From the NCBI RefSeq assembly GCF_020889625.1, contig NZ_CP086380.1:1744001-1808000 (forward strand): a stretch of 64,000 nucleotides of DNA, given 5' to 3'. The notes beneath the pieces were generated by a model. It did not search any database, was not told the origin of the DNA, and saw nothing but the letters and a program-made list of their open reading frames with translations. The DNA comes from Deinococcus radiophilus (GTDB lineage: Bacteria; Deinococcota; Deinococci; Deinococcales; Deinococcaceae). This document shows, piece after piece, positions 16,801-24,855 of the stretch (positions are counted from its first letter, which is position 1; every line of letters starts with the position of its first letter). The position numbers and the translations under genes were made by a program.

Positions 16801-18583
16801 CGAACTGTACAGCGTCACTTCCCATAGCATCAGCAACCTGCTCGGCTGGATTGATTCCGGCAGCATCGCCATTCCTGAAATCCAGCGCCCCTTCGTCTGG
16901 AACAGTACCCAGGTGCGTGATCTGCTGGATTCGCTCTACCGGGGCTTTCCGGTGGGCTACATCATCACCTGGCAGAATCCCAACGTGCGCCTTAAAGACG
17001 GCAACATCGCAAATGGTCAGCGCATCCTGATCGACGGGCAGCAGCGGGTCACGGCGCTGATGACTTCCCTGCGGGGCATTCAGGTCATCGACAAGGACTA
17101 CACCAAGCGCCGCATCCGCATCGCCTTCAACCCCATAGAAGAGCGGTTTGAGGTCACCAACCCCGCCATCGAGAGAGACTCGTCCTGGATTGCCGATGTC
17201 AGCGAAGTGCTCAAGCCTGGGGCACAGATCTTCAGCATGATGAACACCTACCTTGCTGCCAACCCTGACGTGGACCAGAACCAGGTCACGGGGAGTATCC
17301 AGCGCCTCAAGGACATGGACGTGAAGCAGGTCGGCGTGATTCAGCTGGCAGAGCACTTGGACATTGAAACGGTGAACGAGATCTTCATACGCGTGAACTC
17401 CAAGGGCGTGTCGCTCTCGCAGGCTGACTTTGTAATGTCCAAGATTGCCGCCAGCGAGCAGCACGGTGGTCACCAGCTGCGCAAAGCCATCGACTACTTC
17501 AGCCGCTTGAGCCGCTATCCAGAGTTTCTGGACACCATTCAGCGCGACAGCGACTTCAAGCCAGAGTTCCTGAGTAAGATGCGCTGGCTTGCCAACTACA
17601 GCGACGACATCTATCAGCCCGACTACACCGACATGCTGCGGGTGGCGTTCACCTCAGAGTTCGGACGCGGGCGCTTGCAGGATCTGGTGGCGCTGCTGTC
17701 CGGACGTGACTTTGAAATCAAGCAGAATTTCGAGAGCATCGCTGAAGCGTCCTTCGCTCAGCTGGAAGCAGGCGTGCTGCGGTTCATGAACGAAACCCAT
17801 TTCAAGCGCTTTGTGATGATTATCCGCTCGGCGGGCTTCATCACGCCCAAGCTGCTTAACAGCGGCAACGCGCTGAACTTCGCCTATGTCGTGTACCTCA
17901 AGGGGCGCGCAGACGGCATGGAGCAGCACCAGCTGGAGCGGCTGGTCACCCGCTGGTATGCCATGTCGGTGCTGACAGGTCGCTACTCTGGCAGCGCCGA
18001 GACCGCCTTTGACCGCGATATCCGCCTGCTGACCGAGCGCGGACTGGAACGCGGCGTGCAGCAAGCCGTCAGCGCCGCACTGGGCGAGAACTTCTGGGAA
18101 GTCGCTCTCCCCGAAGCCCTCAACACCTCGCGCTCTACCACTACCGGCTTCCTGGCATACCAAGCTGCGCAGGCCCGGGCGAACGATTACGGCTTCCTCT
18201 CACAGTCCATCCGGGTGCCCGACCTGCTGGTCAACCGTACCGACATTCACCACATCTACCCAGCGGACTTTCTCAAGCGTCAGGGGCTGCCCAGCCGCAA
18301 GTACAACCAGGTTGCCAACTACGTCCTGGCACAGCAGGAAATCAACATCCGAATCGGCAACAAAGACCCGCAGGTGTACTTCAGCGAACTGCGCGAGCAG
18401 GTGCGCGGCGGTGAAGTGAAGTACGGCGGCATCACCGACGAACAGCAGCTGCGTGACAACCTGGCGGTTCACTGCATCCCCGCCAACATGCTGGACGACT
18501 CTGGCATGCCCTACGAGGACTTTCTGGAGCAGCGCCGCTACCTGATGGCACAGAAGGTGAAAGCGTGGTTCGAGAGCCTATGA
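16793..18583 (+). CDS. DUF262/GmrSD-like protein embedded in the type I R-M operon
   Basis: A 596-residue protein. The N-terminus IPEIQRPFVWNSTQVRDLLD followed by GFPVGYIITW and ILIDGQQRVTALMTSL (about 80-93) is the DUF262 (ParB/Srx-like nucleotide-binding) domain of GmrS; the D-G-Q-Q-R block is complete. The C-terminal part has DIHHIYPADFLKRQG (about 484-498), matching the H-x-x-P block of the DUF1524/HNH-like GmrD domain. Related proteins (GmrSD, BrxU) restrict modified phage DNA with NTP hydrolysis. Here it sits between hsdM and hsdS, with an eight-base overlap before it and an ATGA overlap after it, so it may work with the type I complex or as an extra defence layer. Confidence 0.85.
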   Translation: MANELYSVTSHSISNLLGWIDSGSIAIPEIQRPFVWNSTQVRDLLDSLYRGFPVGYIITWQNPNVRLKDGNIANGQRILIDGQQRVTALMTSLRGIQVIDKDYTKRRIRIAFNPIEERFEVTNPAIERDSSWIADVSEVLKPGAQIFSMMNTYLAANPDVDQNQVTGSIQRLKDMDVKQVGVIQLAEHLDIETVNEIFIRVNSKGVSLSQADFVMSKIAASEQHGGHQLRKAIDYFSRLSRYPEFLDTIQRDSDFKPEFLSKMRWLANYSDDIYQPDYTDMLRVAFTSEFGRGRLQDLVALLSGRDFEIKQNFESIAEASFAQLEAGVLRFMNETHFKRFVMIIRSAGFITPKLLNSGNALNFAYVVYLKGRADGMEQHQLERLVTRWYAMSVLTGRYSGSAETAFDRDIRLLTERGLERGVQQAVSAALGENFWEVALPEALNTSRSTTTGFLAYQAAQARANDYGFLSQSIRVPDLLVNRTDIHHIYPADFLKRQGLPSRKYNQVANYVLAQQEINIRIGNKDPQVYFSELREQVRGGEVKYGGITDEQQLRDNLAVHCIPANMLDDSGMPYEDFLEQRRYLMAQKVKAWFESL

Positions 18584-18907
18584 CCCAGGTAGAGCAAGCC
18601 AAGCCCAAGCCCTACGCCCGCATGAAGGACAGCGGTGTGCCCTGGTTGGGAGAAGTGCCGGAGCATTGGGAGGTGAAGCGAGGCAAAAATATCCTCAAGG
18701 TGATTGATGTGCGCTCTCAGCAAGGTACTGAAGAACTACTCACCGTTTCTTCCGAGCGGGGGGTCATTCCTCGGTCAAGCACTAAGGTCACCATGTTCCA
18801 AGCTGAGTCCTATGCAGGGCACAAGCTCTGTTGGCCCGATGACCTTGTGATCAACAGTTTATGGGCTTGGAGTCGTGGTCTAGGTGTTGCCAAGCATCAC
18901 GGCATTA

Positions 18908-19967
18908 AGTAGCTTCCGGGTGTAGACTAAGTCATCAGACGACTTGACCCCCAACTGACTCCTGAAGACGAAACTCGGCTCCAGCAATTAATGTTTTCGA
19001 CTGATGTCCTTCCATGTGAGCGCAAACGGTACTTTGCCCTCTGGCATGCTCACCAGGGACTATCCTCCTACAAGATTGCAGGCATGGGTATCCTGACTGC
19101 TACCCGCGTACGTCGTGTCATTACCCTTTACCGCGAAGGTGGCCTAGATGCGCTCAAAGAGCGCATCCACCCTGGAAGCAAGAGTCAGATTACGCCTGAG
19201 ATTGGCGAAGATTTGAAACGGCTGATTGCTCAAGATGACCGAGTGTGGACCGCCAAGACAGTGGGTGAATATCTCGTCCAAGAACATGGCATACACCTCA
19301 AACACACGGCTATTACGGACCAGCTCCATAAGCTGGGACTGACTTGGCAGCGTACCCGCTACGTCGTTGCTGGACAAGCTGACCCAGAGGAAAAAGCCAG
19401 GTTCAAGGAAAACCTTGAAGTGGTAAAAAGGGGGCCAAGTTCGGCCTCCTGAAACTTCTTTTCCTCGACGAAGCCGCTATTTGGTTGACTCAACCCAATA
19501 CCTATAGCTGGCGACCTATTCAGCAGCCCCTCCGTGTACCCACGAGTAAAGCTCGTGGTATCCGTGCCCGATTGAACTTAATGGGAGTTGTGGAATATGG
19601 GTCTGGAACAGTGTTTTACCGAGAGATAGAGGGAAATACTACAGGTCAGGCCGTTGTGGATTTCATCGAGGTTCTTGCTGCTGATGCGAATCCAGAATGT
19701 CCTACGGTTGTCCTTGTGGACCGAGCAAGTGTGCACACTTGCTCGGCAGTGAACCAGCAACGGAAGAGGTGGCAGGACCTCGGTCTCATCATCGCCCATC
19801 TCCCCGCCTACAGCCCTGAACTCAATGATATGGAGCCCCAGTGGCGACACCTGAAATATCAAGAGTTGCCAGAACGCCACTACCAGAACAAAACAGATTT
19901 GCGAAGGGCAGTTGGTGGAGCCAACTGGGGAATTGCAATATGATGCAATCTACACCTGGAAGCTACT
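18908..19967 (+). mobile_element. IS630-family element, copy 2
   Basis: The element is 1060 bp with ends AGTAGCTTCCGGGTGTAGA and the inverted AGTAGCTTCCAGGTGTAGA, flanked by TA at 18906-18907 and 19968-19969. It is in the same direction as hsdS and opposite to copy 1 at 11172-12231. The encoded proteins are the same as in copy 1, so the two insertions are recent. Confidence 0.93.
18991..19943 (+). CDS. IS630-family transposase (two frames, -1 frameshift), copy 2
   Basis: The first frame (18991-19452) has the helix-turn-helix half, and the second (open from before the slip to 19943) has LFLDEAAIW, VLVDRASVH and SPELNDMEPQW as the DDE triad. The slip site is AAAAAGGGGG at 19425-19434: read without a shift it gives VKRGP and soon ends; read one base back it gives KKGAKFGLLKLLFLDEA. 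Both frames are undamaged. Confidence 0.9.
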
Positions 19968-21071
19968 TATCAGTACCGCCTACAGCGTTTATAGAGTCCG
20001 AGACATACAAGAGTTATCTCCTGACTACCTTAACTATTTGGTTAGATCTTCGCACTTCCAGTGGGAACTGCAAGTGCGCTCCAAAGGAATTTGGATTTCC
20101 CGCCTGCAGCTAACTGACGATTCATTCCTCAATGCACCGTTCCCACTACCTACACTTGAAGAGCAAGCCGCCATCGTCCGTTACCTCAGCCACGCCGACC
20201 ACCGCATCCGCAAACTCATTGCCGCCAAGCAGCGGATGATTCGGCTGTTGCAAGAGCAGAAGCAGGTCATCATCCATCAGGCGGTGACACGCGGGCTAGA
20301 CCCTGACGTGCGGCTGAAGCCCAGTGGTGTGGAGTGGCTGGGGGACGTGCCGGAGGGGTGGGAGGTGCAGAATCTTGGTTCTCTCATTTCATATAGGAGT
20401 GAACGTAACCAACCAGATCTTCCTCTCCTCTCTGTCATACGGGAGAAGGGAGTTATCCTTCGTAACCGGGAAAGCAAAGAGGAGAACCACAACTTCATCC
20501 CCGATGATCTTTCTAATTACAAGGTAGTCCGAGAAGGTGATTTAGTCATTAACAAAATGAAAGCGTGGCAGGGTTCCATGGGCCTGGCACCCCATGATGG
20601 CATAGTAAGCCCCGCTTATTTCGTCTTTCGCTTTGCAGTCCCGTACCTTCCTTATGGCGCAGCGTTACTAAGGAGTAAAGCTTACGTAGCCCTATTTGCC
20701 CGTGCATCGGATGGTGTCAGAACAGGTCAGTGGGATTTGTCAATTCAGCGTATGAAGCGCATACCGATTCTCATACCCCCTGCTTCTGAGCAGAGAGCCA
20801 TCGTCAAGTACATAAACGCAGAAACCGCCAAGTTAAACCAGGCAATCACCCGTGCTGAGCAGGAAATCGCCCTCCTCCGCGAATATCGTACTCGCCTGAT
20901 TGCTGATGTGGTCACAGGCAAGCTGGATGTGCGGGAGGCAGCGGCGGGGCTGCCAGAGCTGGAGCAGGAAGGCTTGGTGGAGGAAGCCGTTGACGGTGAA
21001 CTGGAGGACGCTACGGAGTTGGAAGAAGCTGGCTCAGCGGATGAAGAGTAGCGAGTAGGTATGGCTCAAAA

Positions 21072-21100
21072 TTGTCCATGCCCATCCGCCCAGCTAGATA
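21072..21100 (+). promoter_or_regulatory. Promoter cut off from its gene by the IS4-family element
   Basis: TTGTCC (21072-21077), 17 bases, TAGATA, then AAATGTAGTC and a GTG that belongs to the target duplication. Before insertion this promoter would have driven a leaderless message for the exported protein that now begins at 22326, on the other side of the IS. Confidence 0.5.
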
Positions 21101-21165
21101 AAATGTAGTCGTGAACCTCAGTAGGTGACAACTTCAGTTTCACATTGTCCTAGACGGCAAAAACC

Positions 21166-21203
21166 AACAGTCGGCCCCATCAAGCTTGATGGGGCCGACT
21201 GTT
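21166..21203. repeat. 38-bp perfect palindrome near the left end of the IS4-family element
   Basis: AACAGTCGGCCCCATCAAG followed by its exact reverse complement, centred on AAGCTT. It lies between the left terminal repeat and the probable transposase start. It would form a very stable RNA hairpin that may stop read-in transcription or hide the transposase translation start. Confidence 0.9.
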
Positions 21204-21220
21204 CACGGTTTCCTGAGAGT

Positions 21221-22321
21221 GTGAAAACAACAGAATCCGCCGCCCAGCAGGCTACCGTACTGACCCGCCACTTCAAAGCACACGCGAGTCACCTCCGCAT
21301 TGACACCCTTCAGCGGCTGATCGATGTGCTTCTGGCGATGATTGCCGCGAGGAGCATCAATCATCACGACCTGAGTCCTCACATGCCCGGTATCAGCACG
21401 CCGCAAGCCAAGAAAAGAAGGGCGGACCGAACCTTCCGGGATGAGCAGCTGGACATGGACTTTTTCATCGCTCTGCTCGTCGTCCATCTTCCACCGGGGA
21501 AGGTGTTGCTGAGTCTGGACCGCACCAACTGGGAGCATGGGGAAACGCCCATCAATTTTCTGGTGCTTGGAGCCGTGGTTCATGGCTTCACCCTGCCCCT
21601 GATTTGGGTTCCTCTTGATGAGTCTGGGAACAGCCATACCTATGCCCGTATGTGGCTGGTATTGAAGCTCCTCCGCGTCTTGCCAGCGAAACGCTGGCAA
21701 GGCCTGGTGGCTGACCGTGAGTTCATCGGTGCGGAGTGGTTCCGTTTTCTCCGTCGTCAAGGCATCAAGCGGGCGATCCGCATTCGGCACAGCGACATGC
21801 TGGACGACACGAATGGGAAGGAATGGTTTAAGCACGTCCAGCACGGTCATTTCCATGAAATCGACGAAAAGGTGTTCGTGTTTGGCGAACTCATGCGGGT
21901 GGTCGCGACGAGGTCATCCACAGGTGACCTCGTCATCATTGCCACAGATTTCAGCGCTCGGAAGACCTGGAAGCTGTACAAGCAGCGCTGGTCAATCGAG
22001 TGCACCTTCAGCAGCTTCAAGATGCGAGGCTTCGACCTGGAGCGGACTGGGATGACGGAAAGGAGCCGTCTACAGCGGCTCTTTGGCCTGGTGACACTGG
22101 CCTGGGTGTTCTGCTTGCGCCTGGGGGTCTGGCTGGGCCAGACCCAGCCCATCCCCGTTCTCAAGCATGGTCGTAGAGCGGTCAGTCTGGTGCGGCACGG
22201 TGCTCAGCATCTCGTGGATGCCTTACGGTGGAAACCCAAACAGTTCATGGCTGTCCTAGACCTGTTGACCCAGCCCTTTTGCCCACCAGGAGCGCCTTTA
22301 GACGAAGTTGTCACCTACTGA
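21221..22321 (+). CDS. IS4-family DDE transposase
   Basis: About 366 residues from GTG 21221 (the frame is open from 21125, inside the terminal repeat, but that would translate the 38-bp palindrome). The catalytic residues are in LLSLDRTNWEHG (first Asp), GLVADREFIG (second Asp) and the IS4 signature YKQRWSIECTFSSFKMRGFD (Y-x2-R-x3-E-x6-K). The protein is complete up to the stop, which overlaps the right terminal repeat. Cut-and-paste transposition with a 9-bp duplication is expected and seen. Confidence 0.92.
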   Translation: MKTTESAAQQATVLTRHFKAHASHLRIDTLQRLIDVLLAMIAARSINHHDLSPHMPGISTPQAKKRRADRTFRDEQLDMDFFIALLVVHLPPGKVLLSLDRTNWEHGETPINFLVLGAVVHGFTLPLIWVPLDESGNSHTYARMWLVLKLLRVLPAKRWQGLVADREFIGAEWFRFLRRQGIKRAIRIRHSDMLDDTNGKEWFKHVQHGHFHEIDEKVFVFGELMRVVATRSSTGDLVIIATDFSARKTWKLYKQRWSIECTFSSFKMRGFDLERTGMTERSRLQRLFGLVTLAWVFCLRLGVWLGQTQPIPVLKHGRRAVSLVRHGAQHLVDALRWKPKQFMAVLDLLTQPFCPPGAPLDEVVTY

Positions 22322-22325
22322 GGTC

Positions 22326-22805
22326 GTGAACTACAAATTTACTCTCCCCCTGTCCACCTTGCTGCTCGCGTCGGGTGCTGTGGCTCAGTCGAACCCCACG
22401 CTGCTCATGAGCAAGGCTTCGGTCAACGAGTCTGGCTTCTGCAAGCGTCAAGGCTGTGAGTACTTATCGACCATGTCTAGAGACGGGGTAAAGCTGTATG
22501 ACTACGGCTTGGCACGCGGCACCATGTCTGTGCGCCGCAGAGCTGCGACCAGTCAAATCTTCTTGGCGAAGGTGACGACGTTTACTCCCACTGGCAACGC
22601 CCAGTTCAGCTCTACGGAGAAAAGAATCCTCAACGACTTCCTCAAAAGCTTCATCGGTACTGGGTGGACAGCGAGCATGGAGAAAGCTTGCCTCCAGGGT
22701 TCTAAAAACTGGAACAAGGTAGGCAGAACGCCTGATGGGGTTAAATACAGCCTCTCCTGCGACACCAGAACTGCACTTGCTGATATCACTATCAAAGCCA
22801 TCTGA
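22326..22805 (+). CDS. Exported protein of unknown function, four cysteines
   Basis: A 159-residue protein from GTG 22326, which is inside the right copy of the target duplication. The first 22 residues are a signal peptide (KFTLPLSTLLLASGAVAQS). The mature part has four Cys (FCKRQGCEYL, ACLQG, SCDTRT), enough for two disulfides, and no family I recognise. FLKSFIGTGWTASMEKAC and the C-terminal LADITIKAI suggest a small alpha/beta domain. The gene lost its own promoter to the IS4-family element and may now depend on transcription from the transposon. It is convergent with the next gene across a shared terminator. Confidence 0.7.
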   Translation: MNYKFTLPLSTLLLASGAVAQSNPTLLMSKASVNESGFCKRQGCEYLSTMSRDGVKLYDYGLARGTMSVRRRAATSQIFLAKVTTFTPTGNAQFSSTEKRILNDFLKSFIGTGWTASMEKACLQGSKNWNKVGRTPDGVKYSLSCDTRTALADITIKAI

Positions 22806-22819
22806 GAGACAAAACGTTT

Positions 22820-22850
22820 AGAGGAATCCAGGTTTTCGCCAGATTCCTCT
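22820..22850. terminator. Bidirectional terminator
   Basis: AGAGGAATC (22820-22828) pairs with GATTCCTCT (22842-22850), with TTCT on the right and a run of A/T on the left. It separates two convergent exported-protein genes. Confidence 0.65.
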
Positions 22851-22856
22851 TCTACC

Positions 22857-23480
22857 TTAGTTGGCTTTCATCATCTGCATGTCGCAGAAGTTGATCTTCT
22901 CCATCGCTTCGAAGAAGCCTTTGCCGCTGAAGCGGTACTGGGTCGCACTCTTCATGGGGCTAAAGCTAGTCGGCATGATAACGAGGTCCACAGTGGCACC
23001 ACGCCCTAAGCCCTTGGTGATTTCCTCGTTGGCACGCCTGCTGTTGAAGGACAGCACTTTGTTGCTGAGGTCAGTCAGCTCCTCGCCTAGTTCAAAGTTC
23101 ACAGACTCAACAGGGCGCAGCTCGCCACCATCAACGCTGTAGTACACCTTCACGGTACTGTCGGCAAAGGTGGGAGTCCGCAGATCAAACAGGGGCTGAT
23201 CGGCAAAAAGCAGGTGGGTGAAGCCGGGGTAGATGCACTTGAAGGTCAGGTAGGCTTCCTTGCCGTTCAGGTCATCAAAGATAACTTCACTGTAGTTCTC
23301 TCCGGTCTCGGGGTCGCGGTGCATCCACGCCCAGGTCTTGGTGCCGGGGACGTTATATTCCTGCCCTTGTGCCAGGGGCGCGGCAAAGGCGGGAACACTT
23401 AGGCTCAGGAGCGACAGAGCAGCCAACAGACGGTGGGGTCTCACGAAGCTCAGGATATGAGCGAAGCGGTAGGTCAACAA
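22857..23480 (-). CDS. Exported protein of unknown function
   Basis: A 207-residue protein with a signal peptide (LLAALSLLSLSVPAFA, cleavage near residue 34). The mature part is mainly beta-like, with NVPGTKTWAWMHRDPETGEN, FKCIYPGFTHLLFADQ and a C-terminal ATQYRFSGKGFFEAMEKI containing the second of two Cys (KC, FC). No family is recognised. It reads toward the 22326 gene and away from the 23550 gene. It is one of three exported proteins placed between hsdS and hsdR, and nothing in it points to DNA restriction. Confidence 0.65.
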   Translation of the reverse strand: MLTYRFAHILSFVRPHRLLAALSLLSLSVPAFAAPLAQGQEYNVPGTKTWAWMHRDPETGENYSEVIFDDLNGKEAYLTFKCIYPGFTHLLFADQPLFDLRTPTFADSTVKVYYSVDGGELRPVESVNFELGEELTDLSNKVLSFNSRRANEEITKGLGRGATVDLVIMPTSFSPMKSATQYRFSGKGFFEAMEKINFCDMQMMKAN

Positions 23481-23549
23481 TCAAAGTTGAGGAAGCAGGG
23501 CTGCCCAAATCTGCTGCTTGGTAGCGGCTAGCCAGCCCACAATGGGGGT

Positions 23550-24323
23550 ATGCACAAAACGGCTGTCTGGTTGCTCGGCTTCATGGCATTCTCTGGGGCG
23601 TCCGCTCAGGAACGCCTCGTCTACGACTTCGAGAGCAAGACGCCCAAACCGCAACTCTCCAACGCGGAGTACGGACTCGTCAGTCGTCTTGCTAACACAG
23701 CTTTTAAGCAAGCAGCCTGGTACAAGATATTTGGCGACGAGTATTCGCCACTGTCCGGCACCTCTTGCCCAGAGTTCAGGGTCATGGGTAAGGCGAAGGG
23801 CTCATTTACTCAGCAAAAGACCGAGCAGATCGCTTACCTCTATAACTGCTTTCATGGAGGCATGAGCGCAGCGCAGGGCATCGTGATCGCCCAGAACGGT
23901 AAGGCTACCGCGCACTACACCTTCGCAGGGCAGATGTTCAACCTCTACTCGGTTCGTGACATCAACCGCAACGGCTACTCGGAACTGGCGTTGGAAGGCA
24001 GCTACGGTGATGGTGGCGGCGGCGCGGCACTGGAACTGGGCATTGCCGAGTTCAAACCCCAGCGGCGCTATCTGGCGTACTTCGGTATCGATACCAACAT
24101 GACGGTATACGCCCAGAAACTCGACTATTCCCAGAACGCTCCTTGCCCTTTCCCCACCTGGCAGGGACGGAACATCTGGGTCACTCCCGGCGCGACTCCG
24201 CAGTTCAGGAGCCAGCTGCTGGGTGGCGGCTGCGACGGCGAGACGGTCACCTGGCGCAGCGATAAGCGAGTGCCGCTGACTGTACGCCCCTTACCGACCG
24301 ACTGGAATCCTGGTCCGCTGTGA
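23550..24323 (+). CDS. Exported protein with one FG-GAP-like calcium motif
   Basis: A 257-residue protein with a signal peptide (TAVWLLGFMAFSGASAQ). The middle contains VRDINRNGYSELALEGSYGD, a D-x-N-x-x-G-Y/F-x-E-L calcium loop like those of FG-GAP/VCBS repeats, here as a single copy, followed by a Gly-rich turn. Four Cys are spread through the mature part (TSCPEF, YNCF, APCPFP, GGGCDG). It is probably periplasmic or surface-exposed; the function is unknown. The next gene starts 13 bases downstream on the same strand, so the two may share a transcript. Confidence 0.65.
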   Translation: MHKTAVWLLGFMAFSGASAQERLVYDFESKTPKPQLSNAEYGLVSRLANTAFKQAAWYKIFGDEYSPLSGTSCPEFRVMGKAKGSFTQQKTEQIAYLYNCFHGGMSAAQGIVIAQNGKATAHYTFAGQMFNLYSVRDINRNGYSELALEGSYGDGGGGAALELGIAEFKPQRRYLAYFGIDTNMTVYAQKLDYSQNAPCPFPTWQGRNIWVTPGATPQFRSQLLGGGCDGETVTWRSDKRVPLTVRPLPTDWNPGPL

Positions 24324-24336
24324 GCACGAAGGACTG

Positions 24337-24765
24337 ATGGCTCGTCAGGGAACCCGCTTCGAGAAAGCACGCTTCCACATCGCTACTGGACCTGCCTCGC
24401 TCTTCGAGCGGGTACGGTTCAAGATGCAGGGACGCAGACAACTGAAGTGGCACGCTCAGCACCTGCGGGAACGCTCTGCTGAGCGACAGGCACCCCTGGA
24501 GAAGCTGGCAAATTTCGATACAGCAACTTGGGAACTCCTGACCGCTGAAGTTCGCGCCGACACAGGCAAGTTCGTCAATTCCTGCTGGGCAGTCACTGTG
24601 GGTGGGGAGCGCTGGCTGGTGGTCATCGGCTTTGGCGACACCGTAGAAACGGTTTTCAGGTCAACCAAGCAGGGCTTAGGAGAAGGCATCGTGCGCTCCG
24701 GTCCGCTCTATGACCGGGTGGCTGCGGTCAACTCAGCACTGATGGCGGCTGAGTCAGGCATTTGA
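24337..24765 (+). CDS. Small protein, possibly DUF4258-like
   Basis: A 142-residue basic protein without a signal peptide. The central block KWHAQHLRERSAERQAPLEK followed by WAVTVGGERWLVVIGFGDTV and ETVF has the layout of DUF4258-like small proteins (H-A-x-x-R-x-x-E-R, then two strands ending in a T-V-F/Y), which share the RelE/toxin-like fold group. The resemblance is only by eye. It follows the exported protein gene by 13 bases and is separated from hsdR by a strong hairpin. No antitoxin partner is visible, so a toxin role is not supported. Confidence 0.45.
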   Translation: MARQGTRFEKARFHIATGPASLFERVRFKMQGRRQLKWHAQHLRERSAERQAPLEKLANFDTATWELLTAEVRADTGKFVNSCWAVTVGGERWLVVIGFGDTVETVFRSTKQGLGEGIVRSGPLYDRVAAVNSALMAAESGI

Positions 24766-24783
24766 GCAGCCACTATAGGAACA

Positions 24784-24821
24784 GGGCGCTAGGATTGGAG
24801 AACATCCGATTCTGAGCGCCC
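24784..24821 (+). terminator. Strong hairpin between the small gene and hsdR
   Basis: GGGCGCT and AGGATTGG (24784-24798) pair with CCGATTCT and AGCGCCC (24806-24821) with one bulged G and a seven-base loop, followed by CCAGTTTGATT. It is terminator-like but has a poor T run, and lies in the hsdR leader. Confidence 0.55.
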
Positions 24822-24855
24822 CAGTTTGATTCCCCGGAAGGAACCGTCTGCCCCC

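Larger units (their letters stand above)
18580..21051 (+). pseudogene. hsdS: HsdS specificity subunit, interrupted by IS630 copy 2
   Basis: The ATG at 18580 overlaps the DUF262 stop (ATGA). The first 109 codons hold the start of target-recognition domain 1 (MKDSGVPWLGEVPEHWEV), then an IS at 18908-19967 interrupts. Removing it with one TA restores the frame as HHGI joined to ISTAYSVYR, the same pattern as HDGIVSPAYFVFR in domain 2. The downstream half carries the end of domain 1, the central helix (LPTLEEQAAIVRYLSHADHR), a second domain beginning SGVEWLGDVPEGWEV, and the C-terminal helix ending with an acidic tail. The complete protein would be about 470 residues and would set the DNA target of both HsdM and HsdR. 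A truncated protein from the IS end (start near 19912) could include domain 2. Confidence 0.92.
21108..22331 (+). mobile_element. IS4-family element with 9-bp target duplication
   Basis: The element itself is 21117-22322 (1206 bp) with perfect 19-bp terminal inverted repeats (CTCAGTAGGTGACAACTTC). The 9-bp duplication GTCGTGAAC is at 21108-21116 and 22323-22331, outside the ends. It has inserted at the start codon region of the exported protein gene at 22326. Confidence 0.93.

Noticed and set aside
24337..24765. Toxin of a toxin-antitoxin pair
   Set aside because: Only a faint DUF4258-like pattern is visible and there is no small partner gene next to it.
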